In this document: positions 12,401-21,223 of the stretch, in pieces
How the letters are laid out: each line of letters opens with the position of its first letter
Position numbering within the stretch: the stretch's first letter is position 1
Assembly: GCA_002633005.1 (NCBI GenBank)
Contig: NMRA01000341.1
Location: 71,107 to 115,592, forward strand
DNA: 44,486 nt
Direction: 5' to 3'
Source of the DNA: Phoronis australis
Taxonomy: Eukaryota > Phoronida > Phoronidae
Notes under the pieces: generated by a model
Told to the model about the DNA's origin: nothing
What the model saw: only the letters and a program-made list of their open reading frames with translations
The model's database searches: none
Program-made: the position numbers and the translations under genes

Positions 12401-15400
12401 TAGGTCCTAAGTACCAATGCCTAAGCTCCGCTGTTTATTTTCTCAAACTTGGGCGAACACATCTTTTAAGGGTTTGGTAGTTCGAAAATTGTAGCACTCG
12501 ATCTTTCGCTCGAATGATTTTCGGTTGGTGTGAATGGGGTAGTAATGTTTGAATAGGCTCAAAAACTTGCTGTGTAATATTTGATCGTTAAGGCAGGACC
12601 ATTTGGGTATGTGCGGCTCCTTGCCGTAATACAATCTGTTGTTGTAGGCCGTATGCCGAGTATTTCTATCTCATTTGCTACGCTCTTGTGTATCTTCACA
12701 ACAGTAACTATGGTGGGCGTGGCCTACATATACGTGTAACAGGGTTTGTCACAACTATTGCGTGCTGCATTTAATAAGCTAATGAGGTTGAATCAAGACT
12801 AAAATTAATGATGAAATGTTGTGCTAATCTAAATTTGAACAGATACTCGGCTTATTACTAACATCAGCTTCCTGTGAATATGTCTGCCAAAATAAAAATA
12901 CTGGAATATCGATCGATTGCCTCGTTTTTAGGTCATCCCCAGAAGGCGTGAACATCGTTTTGGATTGCCTATGCGGCGAAGATGCAAACCGAGGCATTGG
13001 TTTGTTGAAACCAATGGGCAAATATATCTTGTACGGTGAGGTTTCATTTATTATCAGATATTCCGCTTTTGAGAGAGCCTCTTAGAGCACAGGGTTTTTA
13101 ATCACTAGCCTACAGAACTTTCGACTATCACGGTTTGCAACGGGCCGACACTCGGCATTTAAAAAAAAAACATATGCCTACAAGGATTCATTTTATGTTG
13201 TCATCAACTCGTGTCTTAGATATTCTTGTGAGGAATGTAAAAGAAGCAACATGTCAAAAAAGAATCCAGGGATTATGATATTGTCTAAAATTGCTTCAAA
13301 GAGCGGCACCATTTGCAGGCTTCACTTCAAAAGTTACTTAGCATAGGCCATTATGAAGTCGGGCCTCCCACGTACTTCCGTGCCCTCTGTCTTGACGTCA
13401 CTTTAAGCACTTTGTGAATCCGTGGAACCCAGTCTGCCTACCGTATAAGCAATACAAGAGAATACTATTCTGACGACAAAACCCAATTTTGCCAGGCGAT
13501 ATCTCGCGGAGACTTGCATAATCTTGTGTTTCCGCGAGTTTCTTTCGTCTACCGAACGCAGCCGCGTTTTCTTTGCTTTTGTAAGTTGCCGCCTCCATAT
13601 AGAGCAAATCCAGCCTCGGCTGAACAAAATGGTGGCTACTGTTCAAAGTCGTTGATCGAAGACCTTGGATGATTGAGTTATGGCTCAAAAGTCGATTGTA
13701 TAAGTTTAACTGGGTAGCAAAGGTAATCGATCAAGCACCTAGCTCACCTCATCCACACCCTCCGACGATTTTGGCTCGTGAGGTGCGGATGTTCACCTCA
13801 AGAACCATTTGACGCAGACGTGAACTATATACATACATGTACACTGTACATACATGCACACAGACACACACACTCACGCACACACGCACGCACACACACC
13901 GTCACACACATGACATGCACACACATGCACACAAACTTAGATTACTGGCATTGGAGGCAACTGGCGACCCTGTTAAAAATAGTGCCGTGTTACCAATCAA
14001 AATCGCATCTGTTTCAGGTTCTTCGAATATTGTCTCTGGTGAAACCAAAAGCTTTTTCAGCTTAGCCAAGTCTGTGAGTATTACGGGAATGTGTGACATT
14101 ATCTTATGCGGAAACTACAAGTTCAACTGAGAAATTTCAAGAATTTAAAGGTTTATAGACATCATTTTTGCATAATGATACTTAAAGCTGCATTTCGCCC
14201 TGTTTAGCTAGCTAAAACACGAAAATCGAACCAACCCTTTCACTATCATAAAATTGGTCTCATAATATTCCTTACCGTAATAGGATTCCATTTCCGTTAC
14301 CAACAAGAACATCGAAATCCTCAGTGACTCTAGAAAACGCTTCTGCGTTTGTTGTGGTTGGCCATCGCTAAGCAAATTCGAATGGTGCATGTACTCATTG
14401 TAGTGTTGAAAGAAATAGACTCGTATCACGGTAAACATTAAACATAACGAGGCCGATTATATTAGAGTGAAAGGCCAATTCGATTTTCGTTTTGTGCCAG
14501 CAAAACCGGACGAAATGCATATTTAAAACAGATGATGAGATTTTACCCATTTACATAATTCAGATATGACTGACATAAGTTAATGTGGTAAATTCATTTG
14601 CACTATCTCCTACTCGTGATATTGTTAAGTCCTATTCAGAAATTCAGAGCGCGCGATGATCGAATTAATTGCTTATGAAAACCATGGTGTGCATTAGAGG
14701 GCGATTGTGGTGCCATTGCTTTAAAAACATAATGGGTTAACAGCGTCACATGTCATCATGTTCATCTTCGAAACGTTTGGTCTTTGACAGAGATGATATC
14801 AATTAGGTGTATATCTGCCAGAGATGATATCAATTAGGTGTATATCTGCCAGAGATGATATCAATTAGGTGTATATCTGCCAGAGATGATATCAATTAGG
14901 TGTATATCTGCCAGAGATGATATCAATTAGGTGTATATCTGCCAGAGATGATATCACAATGATGTGCATCATAATGCCAATTTACCTTCTTTGAAGTGTT
15001 GTATTGTCTCAGACAGTTACCAGTGGCGGATTTAGAGGGGGGCCAAGGTGGGCATGGCCCCTAAAATTCTCCCAGATTTCATTTGGCAGTTCGGGGGTGC
15101 GAATGTCTGGCGGGCAGAATCCTGGAATATACCCTGCCCTGGCCCCCTAACTCAAAATTCTGGATCCGCCCCTGGTTACATCCTACAATCTGGAGAAAAC
15201 AAATGAGAAAGTATTATTATGTCATCTGTTTTGCATGCAGTTTCAACAATTGACAATCGGTATTTAATCGAGTGTTCCCTTCATAATGCACAGTCTCGCC
15301 TATAGGTAATTTAGCATATCATCATAACTTTCTTTTCGTTAAGCTTAGTAATTACTAAGTTTGACGAAAAGAAAAGTTAAAATAGATGCCATTCTTCATC

Positions 15401-16622
15401 ACAGTGTGTCCCACGTGCAACTGCATATTCTGCGATAAGCGTGAGGATTCGATAATTTTGTTCGTAAATTCACCTATTACCTCGCTTGATTGATCTGCGA
15501 GGAACAAGACCGTTTTTCACCTTGTTACACCCGGGAATTACTTGCAAGGACTCCACTGGGTATCATGACTGAGTAATTTGTTGAAACTACCGTTTTTTAC
15601 TAGTTGTGACGAACGTTATGTGCAATTCAAAAGCAAATCATGCTCATTTTAGTGGTGGCAAGTGGACCGCATCAGTCCCATTAAGCTCTACGAAGAGAAC
15701 AAGAGCGTGTCTGGCTTCCAACTTCGACAGCTGGCCTTTAGACAGGGGCAGCAAGACTACCTACGAGGCGTTATGGAAATACTTATGGGTTATTATACAG
15801 AGGGAAAGATACGTCCACGCATTGACTCCACCTGGGCATTTGAAGACGTAAGCTACCGAGTTAACTGCTCGATAAGTCAGTTTAGTGCGTTATCGGTCGT
15901 ATAGACCTTCTCTAGTTTGTTCATTGCTGCGACCGCTTGATGCATGGCGTTGTCAATCTTAAATATACTAATTAATAGCTGGAAGCCACGAAACCTTGTT
16001 GTTCTTTGCCTCTAATAGTCACTGCGTGAGACATGCGTACACAGTATGAGTCACGAAAACATTTATTCACTATTTTCCACTATTTGAATAAAAAGTACTT
16101 AAAATCCACTCACCGCCGAGTCGCTTCACAACTTCCAGTAATATATAGGACTGCAAATGATATATGTATGAAATGAAGAATGCTCCTTTTTTCAAACAAT
16201 CCGGTGAATGAATAAAACAGTTGTCGCTCTAAAATTCTTTTTCATTAACCGGCTAGCCTTTGCCTCAGTGCAAACGTCACGGTAATGGCATATCTGTCTA
16301 GGAAAGTTTCATTTGCTCGGAACTGAAAGCACATTACTTCTCAATATTTGGAACAGTGGTTTAGTTTATATTGGGTGCATTTTAGAAACCGAAAAATAGT
16401 TCCTTGGTATATCTCAACATTAAATTACATTCGTATTTCACAGTATGGTAATGCGCAAAGGACAACGTGACATTTCTGTACGCGCCGGTGTTTACGCATT
16501 GCTATTATACCCGTAACAATTGTTACATTATGTCCTAGGTTACGGACGCCTTCCAGAAGATGCTGAGCCGTGAAAACGTAGGAAAGATGCTCCTTGATCC
16601 TGCGCTCACCAGCAAGAACTCT
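250..16622 (+). CDS. VAT1L: VAT1L/VAT1-like quinone oxidoreductase-family protein (8 exons found, 3' end missing)
   Basis: Exons: 250-434, 7145-7274, 8043-8258, 11646-11788, 12932-13035, 14018-14073, 15653-15847 and 16539-16622. All introns are GT-AG and phases match, giving 371 codons with no stop. The product is a zinc-independent MDR-superfamily protein. VAT1 relatives are synaptic-vesicle or mitochondrial-surface proteins with an NADPH-type Rossmann fold; VAT1 has been linked to mitofusin inhibition and lipid binding. Seen here: an N-terminal GroES-like half (TPVVPGFECSGEVEAVG in exon 2) and the glycine-rich nucleotide loop HSVGGSLGHAVAQL across exons 3-4, then VTVFGTAS. The stretches GETKSFFSLAKS, PIKLYEENK and ENVGKMLLDP favour VAT1L over VAT1. 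There is A at -3 of the ATG at 250. Human VAT1L is about 419 aa with an acidic tail; that tail exon was not recognised. Enzymatic activity is not shown by the sequence. Confidence 0.93.
435..1425 (+). other. Intron 1, first part: no feature recognised
   Basis: AT-rich intronic sequence between exon 1 and the first Kolobok-like element. The open frames on both strands are short and resemble nothing I know. Confidence 0.5.
1426..3035 (+). mobile_element. Non-autonomous Kolobok-like DNA transposon, copy A (TTAA target duplications)
   Basis: The element body 1430-3031 starts AGGAGAATGCCACC and ends with its exact inverse GGTGGCATTCTCCT. It is bracketed by TTAA at 1426-1429 and 3032-3035. TTAA target duplication, AGG termini and an internal THAP-like zinc-finger remnant together point to the Kolobok superfamily; piggyBac also uses TTAA but has other termini and no THAP domain. 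No complete transposase is present in the 1.6 kb. A diverged second copy lies at 31841-33222 in a PRMT5 intron. Confidence 0.8.
1540..1914 (+). pseudogene. Degenerate THAP-domain transposase fragment in Kolobok-like copy A
   Basis: The frame contains CEESGISFFRLHREPHM, then RKWLAILKNKKN, then YLRECGRHFVDSDF. This follows the THAP layout: a Phe-rich strand, a K/R-K-W helix, and a C-x2-H pair followed by F. The first zinc-binding cysteines look lost: copy B has a C-L-C at the matching place (about 32040-32048) where this copy has R and S. The frame then runs into non-coding element sequence, so it is a relic and not a host gene. Confidence 0.6.
3036..5279 (+). other. Intron 1, middle part: one MITE fragment, otherwise nothing recognised
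   Basis: Apart from the palindromic MITE fragment at 3391-3515, this is unremarkable AT-rich intron. The open frames are short and show no family resemblance. Confidence 0.45.
3391..3515 (-). mobile_element. Palindromic MITE, truncated copy
   Basis: The sequence beginning AGGCGTGCGTTCAGTAA and continuing through two GCTAGGACCTA-type blocks matches the reverse complement of 11024-11176 along about 125 bp, with scattered mismatches. The far inverted terminus seen in the other copy is missing here after TCTTGCTTTTTAACG, so this copy is one-sided. Confidence 0.7.
5280..7110 (+). repeat. 1.8 kb degenerate CAT/CAC/CTC-rich tract
   Basis: Long cryptically simple sequence built from variants of catcatc, cacctcc and acgactaccgtcgtca. 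It creates several false histidine- and serine-rich open frames. It stops about 35 bp before the exon 2 acceptor at 7145. A 150-bp segment inside is tandemly duplicated (5419-5568 and 5569-5712). The centre (about 6361-6780) is interrupted by ordinary sequence. Confidence 0.8.
5419..5712 (+). repeat. Tandem duplication, 150-bp unit, inside the CAT/CAC tract
   Basis: Both units run from ctccaagactaccg through gacacctgccgccattatta to taccttagtcataatatag, offset by 150 bp with a few changes. This shows local expansion of the simple tract. Confidence 0.8.
7145..7274 (+). CDS. VAT1L: VAT1L-like exon 2
   Basis: Acceptor tttttccag, donor gtcagt. Encodes GIGFQDLMVCQG then TPVVPGFECSGEVEAVG, the GroES-like region of VAT1 proteins. 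The first base completes the Cys codon from exon 1 and the exon ends on a codon boundary. Confidence 0.93.
7380..7640 (+). repeat. Degenerate minisatellite, about 40-bp unit
   Basis: About six diverged units of the form acagctgcaacacccaatgc followed by actcatgcaacatccagtac. It sits in intron 2 just after exon 2 and gives spurious Cys- or His-rich frames on both strands. Confidence 0.75.
8043..8258 (+). CDS. VAT1L: VAT1L-like exon 3
   Basis: 72 codons in phase 0: IGDHVIAFTEYQAWSEVV, then VYRMPPGMSFQDGAALPMSY, then GNLRPGQSVLVHSVGGSL. It covers the end of the GroES-like domain and enters the nucleotide-binding glycine loop. Donor gtaagg. Confidence 0.95.
8419..8453 (+). repeat. Perfect 17-bp inverted repeat with 1-nt loop
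   Basis: TTTCTTAAAAACAGATA is followed by a single T and then its exact reverse complement. It lies just inside the left end of the TTAA-flanked element at 8343 and is probably part of that element's subterminal structure. Confidence 0.85.
8589..8819 (+). pseudogene. THAP zinc-finger fragment of a Kolobok-like transposase
   Basis: 76 codons starting MKRCVCGGCSNSN. The C-x2-C pair, the VCVFKCLKYVKVTKKWRQFV block and TYDSVVSHTLF follow the N-terminal part of a THAP finger (C-x2-C, hydrophobic F-x-F/P strand, K-W helix). The expected later C-x2-H pair is degraded (SH where CSxHF is usual). It lies wholly inside the TTAA-flanked element, which argues for a transposon origin and not a host gene. 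Confidence 0.62.
9823..10063 (+). repeat. Two direct copies of a 76-bp sequence
   Basis: Copies at 9823-9898 and 9985-10063 share aaagacttac, then aacgaggctgattgaggcag, then tttcttcaagcaacc and gtattaaaaatt. They are 162 bp apart with about 90 percent identity by eye. The origin is unknown; it could be two ends or two insertions of a small element. Confidence 0.8.
10802..10960 (+). repeat. Degenerate tandem repeat, about 23-bp unit
   Basis: About six variants of cggacccctcgatacttggt plus caa in VAT1L intron 3. Unit length drifts by a few bases. Confidence 0.7.
11024..11176 (+). mobile_element. Palindromic MITE, complete copy
   Basis: The left end CGTTCAGTAACGCTAGGACC and the right end GGTCCTAGCGTTACTGAACG are reverse complements, about 150 bp apart. 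The centre holds gcaagacttcgcgagattacgtgag. The same family, inverted and truncated, lies at 3391-3515. No coding capacity. Confidence 0.82.
11646..11788 (+). CDS. VAT1L: VAT1L-like exon 4
   Basis: Encodes GHAVAQLCKTVDQVTVFGTA, the Rossmann-fold helix and second strand, ending YSQEIKK after two bases of a Lys codon at donor gtgagt. It continues directly from the glycine loop of exon 3. Confidence 0.95.
11789..12931 (+). other. Intron 4: no feature recognised
   Basis: No repeat, hairpin or open frame in this intron resembles a known family. Confidence 0.4.
12932..13035 (+). CDS. VAT1L: VAT1L-like exon 5
   Basis: Encodes SSPEGVNIVLDCLCGEDANR then LLKPMGKYILYG. The LDCLCG stretch is the VAT1L form of a segment that VAT1 has as MDPLGG. 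The acceptor ttttag completes the split Lys codon; donor is gtgagg. Confidence 0.94.
13835..13935 (+). repeat. Imperfect CA/CACA-rich microsatellite
   Basis: Runs of acacacac and gcacacacg with interruptions. The open frames across it (His/Thr-rich) are artefacts of the repeat. Confidence 0.9.
14018..14073 (+). CDS. VAT1L: VAT1L-like exon 6
   Basis: 56-bp micro-exon encoding SSNIVSGETKSFFSLAKS. The acceptor tgtttcag restores the split Gly codon; donor is gtgagt. This stretch is strongly diagnostic of VAT1L-type proteins. Confidence 0.95.
14789..14955 (+). repeat. Near-perfect tandem array, 31-bp unit, about 5.4 copies
   Basis: The unit agagatgatatcaattagg plus tgtatatctgcc repeats essentially without change. 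The homogeneity suggests recent expansion and likely length variation. Confidence 0.95.
15016..15179 (+). mobile_element. Short MITE with GTTAC target duplication
   Basis: The body 15021-15174 begins CAGTGGCGGATTTAG and ends CTGGATCCGCCCCTG. GTTAC flanks both sides (15016-15020 and 15175-15179). The interior is G-rich at the left and C-rich at the right, so the whole element folds back. A diverged relative is at 19083-19246. Confidence 0.8.
15325..15379 (+). repeat. Long imperfect hairpin, arms about 28 nt, no loop
   Basis: TAACTTTCTTTTCGTTAAGC and the following CTTAGTAAT pair with the reverse complement of the second half, with one bulge and two mismatches. It could be a very short foldback element or a small-RNA-type hairpin; nothing decides between these. 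Confidence 0.75.
15653..15847 (+). CDS. VAT1L: VAT1L-like exon 7
   Basis: 65 codons in phase 0: WWQVDRISPIKLYEENKSVS, then LRGVMEILMGYYTEGKIRPR, then IDSTWAFED. Acceptor attttag, donor gtaagc. IKLYEENK separates VAT1L-type proteins from VAT1 proper. Confidence 0.95.
16539..16622 (+). CDS. VAT1L: VAT1L-like exon 8 (last exon recognised)
   Basis: 28 codons: VTDAFQKMLSRENVGKMLLD then PALTSKNS, the end of the conserved MDR fold. The donor gtaagt is a strong match. If the donor is ignored, the frame stays open for 35 more codons to a TGA at 16728-16730. Vertebrate VAT1L continues with an acidic tail; the corresponding exon was not recognised downstream. Confidence 0.93.
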
Positions 16623-16749
16623 GTAAGTATGACCGCAACTTCGGTTCTAAAACCGACCATTCCGCTGTACTTAGTCCGTTTAAGGTGCAGTAGTGTGTGC
16701 ATTGCGTTGCTCCTGTTTACAAATCATTGACTAGTAGTTTACGCGCACT

Positions 16750-17926
16750 TATATGATTACAATTTGGACACTAGGGGGACTTCAAATGGTTAATATGCAT
16801 ACTTTAAGCAAAGCTTTAAAAATCGCCATGGCCCGTAAATATCTTGAAAGCCCTGCGTCTAAAAGTGGTGAATTACTGTATTCACTCTACCCGTTCTTAA
16901 AGAATTTTGCCTCATTTGGAGATGAATTTATTAAGTCGAAGTTAACTCTAATTGGTAATTCCTACTGGCGCGACATATTTGGAAGTATGACATCTTTCTA
17001 CAATAAAATAATTGTTGCGAGTAAAGAGGACTTTTTGAATCAACCTTTGGGGTTTAATAGTAACTTGGCGATAGAAGGCTCAAGTGTTTTTCATAACCCT
17101 TGGTTTGTAAAAGGTTTAAGATTTATTAGAGATATGTATACCTCTGGTGGTGATTTCGTTGGTTTGAACCATATGAAAAATGGGTTCGATGTAAAGACCA
17201 ACTTTGTTGAATATAATGGTGTTGTTTCAAAAAGGTTTCAAAAAAGTCTATTTCAAAGTAAATTTAAAAGTGTTAATGTCTACTCTCCTTGCATGCCTTT
17301 AGCAATTACTCATTTACGGAAAGATTTGAAGGGTTGTAGACATATTTGTTCAGTTTTTAATGACGTTAAGAAACCTTCTAAGTATGAGTGTAAACGGGAA
17401 ATAGAATTAGGAGATAGTTTAGATTTTTAGAAAAATACCAATTGCCTTATGAAATTACAAAGGATCCCAACATTAGATGGCTCCAATTTAGAATTCTACA
17501 CAGGATTATTTCAACAAATACCTTTTTAGTCAAACTCGGGATTCTAATTTATGTTCCTTTGGTAATAAAGCTCCAGAGACGCTGTCACACATTTTTTTGG
17601 GGAATGTGGTCTTGTACAAGATTTCTGGAAGGAATTCGGAAAACTACCTCAAAAGTGTCACACTCAGCTTCCCAACTGTCTCTCTAACGAACGTGTTATT
17701 CTTGGACTTTATGAGACGCAGATTTTCTATTTAACATCTGCTTCCACTAGCCAAACAGTACATTTACAAGGAGAGATGTCACAAAAATATACCTAATTTT
17801 CACAAATTAGTTACATATACTTATGAGTACTATAATGCTGAAAAATTAATTGCATATAAAAACTTTGTATACGACAGCTTCTCTGCGAAATGGGAATATT
17901 TCATTGTTAACGTTAACTCCATGTAG
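16750..17926 (+). mobile_element. 5'-truncated Tx1/L1-like LINE (ORF2 C-terminal remnant)
   Basis: The open frame 16753-17430 reads GGLQMVN, KALKIAMARKYLES, DFLNQPLGFNSN and FHNPWFVKGLRFIRDM. This is the region downstream of the reverse transcriptase in Tx1/L1-type elements. After a frame break it continues DPNIRWLQFRILHRIISTN, then APETLSHIF in another frame, then GECGLVQDFWKEFGKLP, a Cys-rich motif. It ends KWEYFIVNVNSM plus TAG at 17924-17926. At least three frame disruptions and the missing endonuclease and RT domains make it a dead copy. It inserted in sense orientation about 130 bp after VAT1L exon 8. Confidence 0.85.
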
Positions 17927-19082
17927 AAGTTGTTTACGTTATACGAGATGCGAGAATGGTCTCTCCTGAGGTGTGCATGCGTGAATGGATTTTCTTATTT
18001 GTTTGTTTGTTTATTATACTTGTTTATAAATGATATTAAATACCAGAAAAAATAATGCTGTCCTATCCCGTTTTCAACAAAATAGTGCTTGTCCAAAATT
18101 ATTGTCAAAATGGCTCAACATTGTTTAACGAAACATGACGCAGGGATATATAGCGGAGATACTTCGCTTTTATGCAATTTTGACTGCAGTTCGAGGGGCC
18201 CATTTATTTTGTATCATGGTATAGACTTCAGCGCATAATCAATATTTAAATACATTTAAAAATGTATGGTTTGGCAACGTTCTTGATAATTTGACATAGG
18301 AAATGGTGAAGGAAGTGTTCTTTTAAAGGCGTATTGAGCCCTACACCGGTTAGTACTTCGGTACTATGTGTATTACCGTGGAAACCCCGTTACACTCAGT
18401 GACAATGTCGTTTGTTTAGATTTTTGCTTTAACATGGGTCTTAAAACATCATGTCAGGAAATAAGGCGTCCCTATGTACTTTGAAGTTGGCCATTTTTAC
18501 CTGCCGATGTAGGCTGAATATGCCTTTAACTAACTGCTGATAGTTGATTTAATAAAATGTGAATGATTTACGAGCTGGAAAGCATTGTAAAAACTACCTT
18601 AAATGGGTTGTGTATTCAATAGGCATCTTGGCCGTTTTATGGGGGCATACAGGGCAAGTTTACTGGACTGCACGCAGGAACCCTCTACCCCTATTGCCTC
18701 CAGTTTCATTCACCAGAACAGGCACCCCAATTTCCTACCCATTTCATATACAATTAACTAGGCACGGATGTTGGGGGTCCAGTGCACGGCTGCATGAAAC
18801 AGTCCCAAACAGCGACTCCACTATGTTCCTTAAGTCTACTGCGTATTTGTGAGTTTTCTACGTTGAATTCTCAATATTACTTAAAACAAGTAGGGATATT
18901 TCCATGAAACGCCCCCAAGTCCCTAAATATTTTGACTGAATTGCGGGCTCAGTTTTTAGTTCTATTATTAGAAAACGTCATAAGTCAAAAGAGGACCTCG
19001 TGATAAAGATAAAATGATAGAAAAATATAACAAATATGAGTAAAAAAATACACACGTAAAAGATTTAGGCAACTCAGTCGAG
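17927..19082 (+). other. Gene-free stretch: no feature recognised
   Basis: AT-rich sequence after the LINE stop. A short gttt run near 18000 is the only simple repeat. No acidic VAT1L tail exon could be recognised here. Confidence 0.4.
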
Positions 19083-19246
19083 CACAGGCGGATCCAGGTT
19101 GGGGGTAAAAGGGGTCCGGGCCCCCATTTTCTCTTGATTTTAGTGATTTCAAATTTAAAATTTTCAAATTGTTGACTTGGACCACCCTTCTTAAAAAATC
19201 TTTGATCCCACCCCCACCCTTTTAAAAATTCCTGGATCAGCCCCTG
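19083..19246 (+). mobile_element. Diverged MITE of the CAGTGGCGGATCC family
   Basis: Left end CACAGGCGGATCCAGG, right end CCTGGATCAGCCCCTG, with G-rich then C-rich interior as in 15021-15174. Flanks carry AGTCGA on both sides (near 19076 and 19250), but the exact target duplication is unclear. Confidence 0.65.
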
Positions 19247-21002
19247 TTGAGTCGATATTTGCCGAGACTGTTTAATGTCACTCAGTGGGCACAGACCCCC
19301 AGCTTGAATATAGAATGTCGTAAGGTGTGAATTTTCGAAACAAAAACCTGGACCCGTGTTTGGATGGCATAAAAGGGAAGTTTTTGGACATTGGCGTAGG
19401 AAACATTTGATGGTTGGGGGGATGAGAGTCTGTTAATTTCAATTTTATTTTAAAACAAAGTTTGTGTGTTGAACGTTTCAATAAATAATTGTTAATTAAT
19501 TGATATCAATACCTGGAATTTTTGGTTGAAGGGCTTCCCCCGTTTTTGCTCCTATCTCTTCTTCAGCAGATCTCACTTTAATTTTCCCATTGCTTTGTAA
19601 AATAGGCCTACATGTATGAACGGATTTCTGCTTTCACCACTTTAATAATCAATCCAACACTGGACACTTATAATCAAGTATTCAAACCCGTGAGCTCAAC
19701 GTTTTTATAATCAACTAATAAAATCGAAAATTTTGTGAAATGTTTTCAAAATGTCGAATTTTCATGTCTCGAAAACTTGTGGGGAAGGTGAGTATTTGAG
19801 AGGAAAATCACACATAAAAGTACGGATAATACTGATGGGTTTATATAGCAACTATTTAGGCTTTGAGTTGGATGTGGTCGTTTGCAGCTACACATGCGAG
19901 TGTGCTTCATAGGAACGCAATCTCGTCGAGATCCTACAAGCATTTCAGGAGTTACAGTAGCGGAGGCCGGACGTCCAGACATGGGCATTATGTGGGTACA
20001 TAATGCCGTCATCCCCGGGGGGTTGCCGGCAGTACGCACCCACATAATCTATATGTGGACGCATGAAAAGTTAGTGGCAGTTAGTGAATTCTGTATGTCA
20101 GCAGTATTTAGAAACCGAGACTGTCTCGGCTGTGATGCTCCAAACAGAGCAACATTATGTTAGCCTACGCATGGATCTTGTTTCTTACGACTTCATTATG
20201 AGGACCTTGTTTTCCTTTTGATTTGTTGTCGATTTACGTTGAGAGTTCTTTTCATTAACGTTTAAATCCTTTTGTTTTCTTTCTGTTTTGACCAGAAAGC
20301 ATGATTCTCGGCGGTATAGCTGATAGACGTTGGTGTATTGTAACTGTAGAATTTGGCGCGATTGGAATTCGAAGACAACGACGAATGCATTGGATAAGCG
20401 ATGACCCATCTGGGAAAAGTCAACGTAAACGAGCCAGGCGAGCGATTTTCAAAATGGATACGGATGCAGAATTTGTGGAAACTTGTTCGGTGCTTTTATT
20501 AAATAATTTCAATTAACCAGTCTTAGCCAGCAGTGCATGGCTGTGTATAGTGAAAAACGCTCGACTTAATCAGACACTTCTTCCAACGTGGGTAATCTAC
20601 GTGACTGACTATTTTCAATTCCATCGAGCCCACGAGTTTACCTGCCGCGAAAATAGATGTCGTGCCCGTATGTGATATCTCCATGACTACACCGTGAGTG
20701 GTGACAAGCGGTCGTAATCCTTGGGGAAACTTAGTGTTGTATTCATACACATGTAGACGCAGAACTGCGCACCACGATAGGAGCGAATTGGTCACGTGCA
20801 CACAATCAAGTGAACAAAAACAAGTCTTTGGTGAGTAGGTTTAAAGGATATTGCGGAAAGCTGGCTGGTAAATGTTCCACAGTACCTATTGTCCTGCTTT
20901 TAATGACTTGTAAACATGTAGATAAGTCCGAATAAAATAAGTATATTGAAAATAAAAACCACTTGTGCTACCACGCAACTTGTATTATGTAGAAAATTAA
21001 GA
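19247..21002 (+). other. Gene-free stretch with one hairpin-tailed repeat copy
   Basis: Apart from the dispersed repeat at 19920-20075, nothing is recognised. The open frame at 20301-20516 (+) is arginine-rich but matches no family I know and has no neighbouring exon. Confidence 0.35.
19920..20075 (+). repeat. Dispersed repeat with terminal hairpin, copy 1
   Basis: The order of short blocks (gatcctacaag, atttcaggagtta, gcggaggccgga, ccagacatg, gccggcagtacgcacccaca, tatgtgg) matches 26628-26745, where the tail forms cccacatat-aa-atatgtggg. The 3' hairpin tail is the family's clearest trait. Class unknown. Confidence 0.55.
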
Positions 21003-21223
21003 GTTGTTACTGAACTTACTCATCCTTGACAAGCAGAAAAAATGGTTTTGTATGTATATATACACACTCCCAGCTATCACACGCCTCGGACAGGATTCTG
21101 ACTAGTTTCCCGCTGATTTACTTTACTCAACTCCGACCTCATCAAGCAGAGGTCGCACAGGCTTGAAACAGCTAGCCAGCAGACGCTGGCGAAACGTTGC
21201 CCTCAAATAAGTTCAGTAACGAC
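21003..21223 (+). mobile_element. Small inverted-repeat element containing a GAAACGTTGCC motif
   Basis: GTTGTTACTGAACTTA at 21003 and TAAGTTCAGTAACGAC ending at 21223 are reverse complements with one mismatch. The interior has ccagcagacgctggcgaaac before gttgcc, a hairpin plus GAAAC sequence of the kind seen near the ends of Penelope-like elements. Assignment is tentative. Confidence 0.5.

Noticed and set aside
13778-14130. His/Thr-rich open frames overlapping VAT1L exon 6
   Set aside because: CA microsatellite artefact in other frames. The real coding part is only 14018-14073.
20301-20516. Arg-rich 71-codon open frame
   Set aside because: No homology recognised, no splice partner, and ordinary intergenic context.
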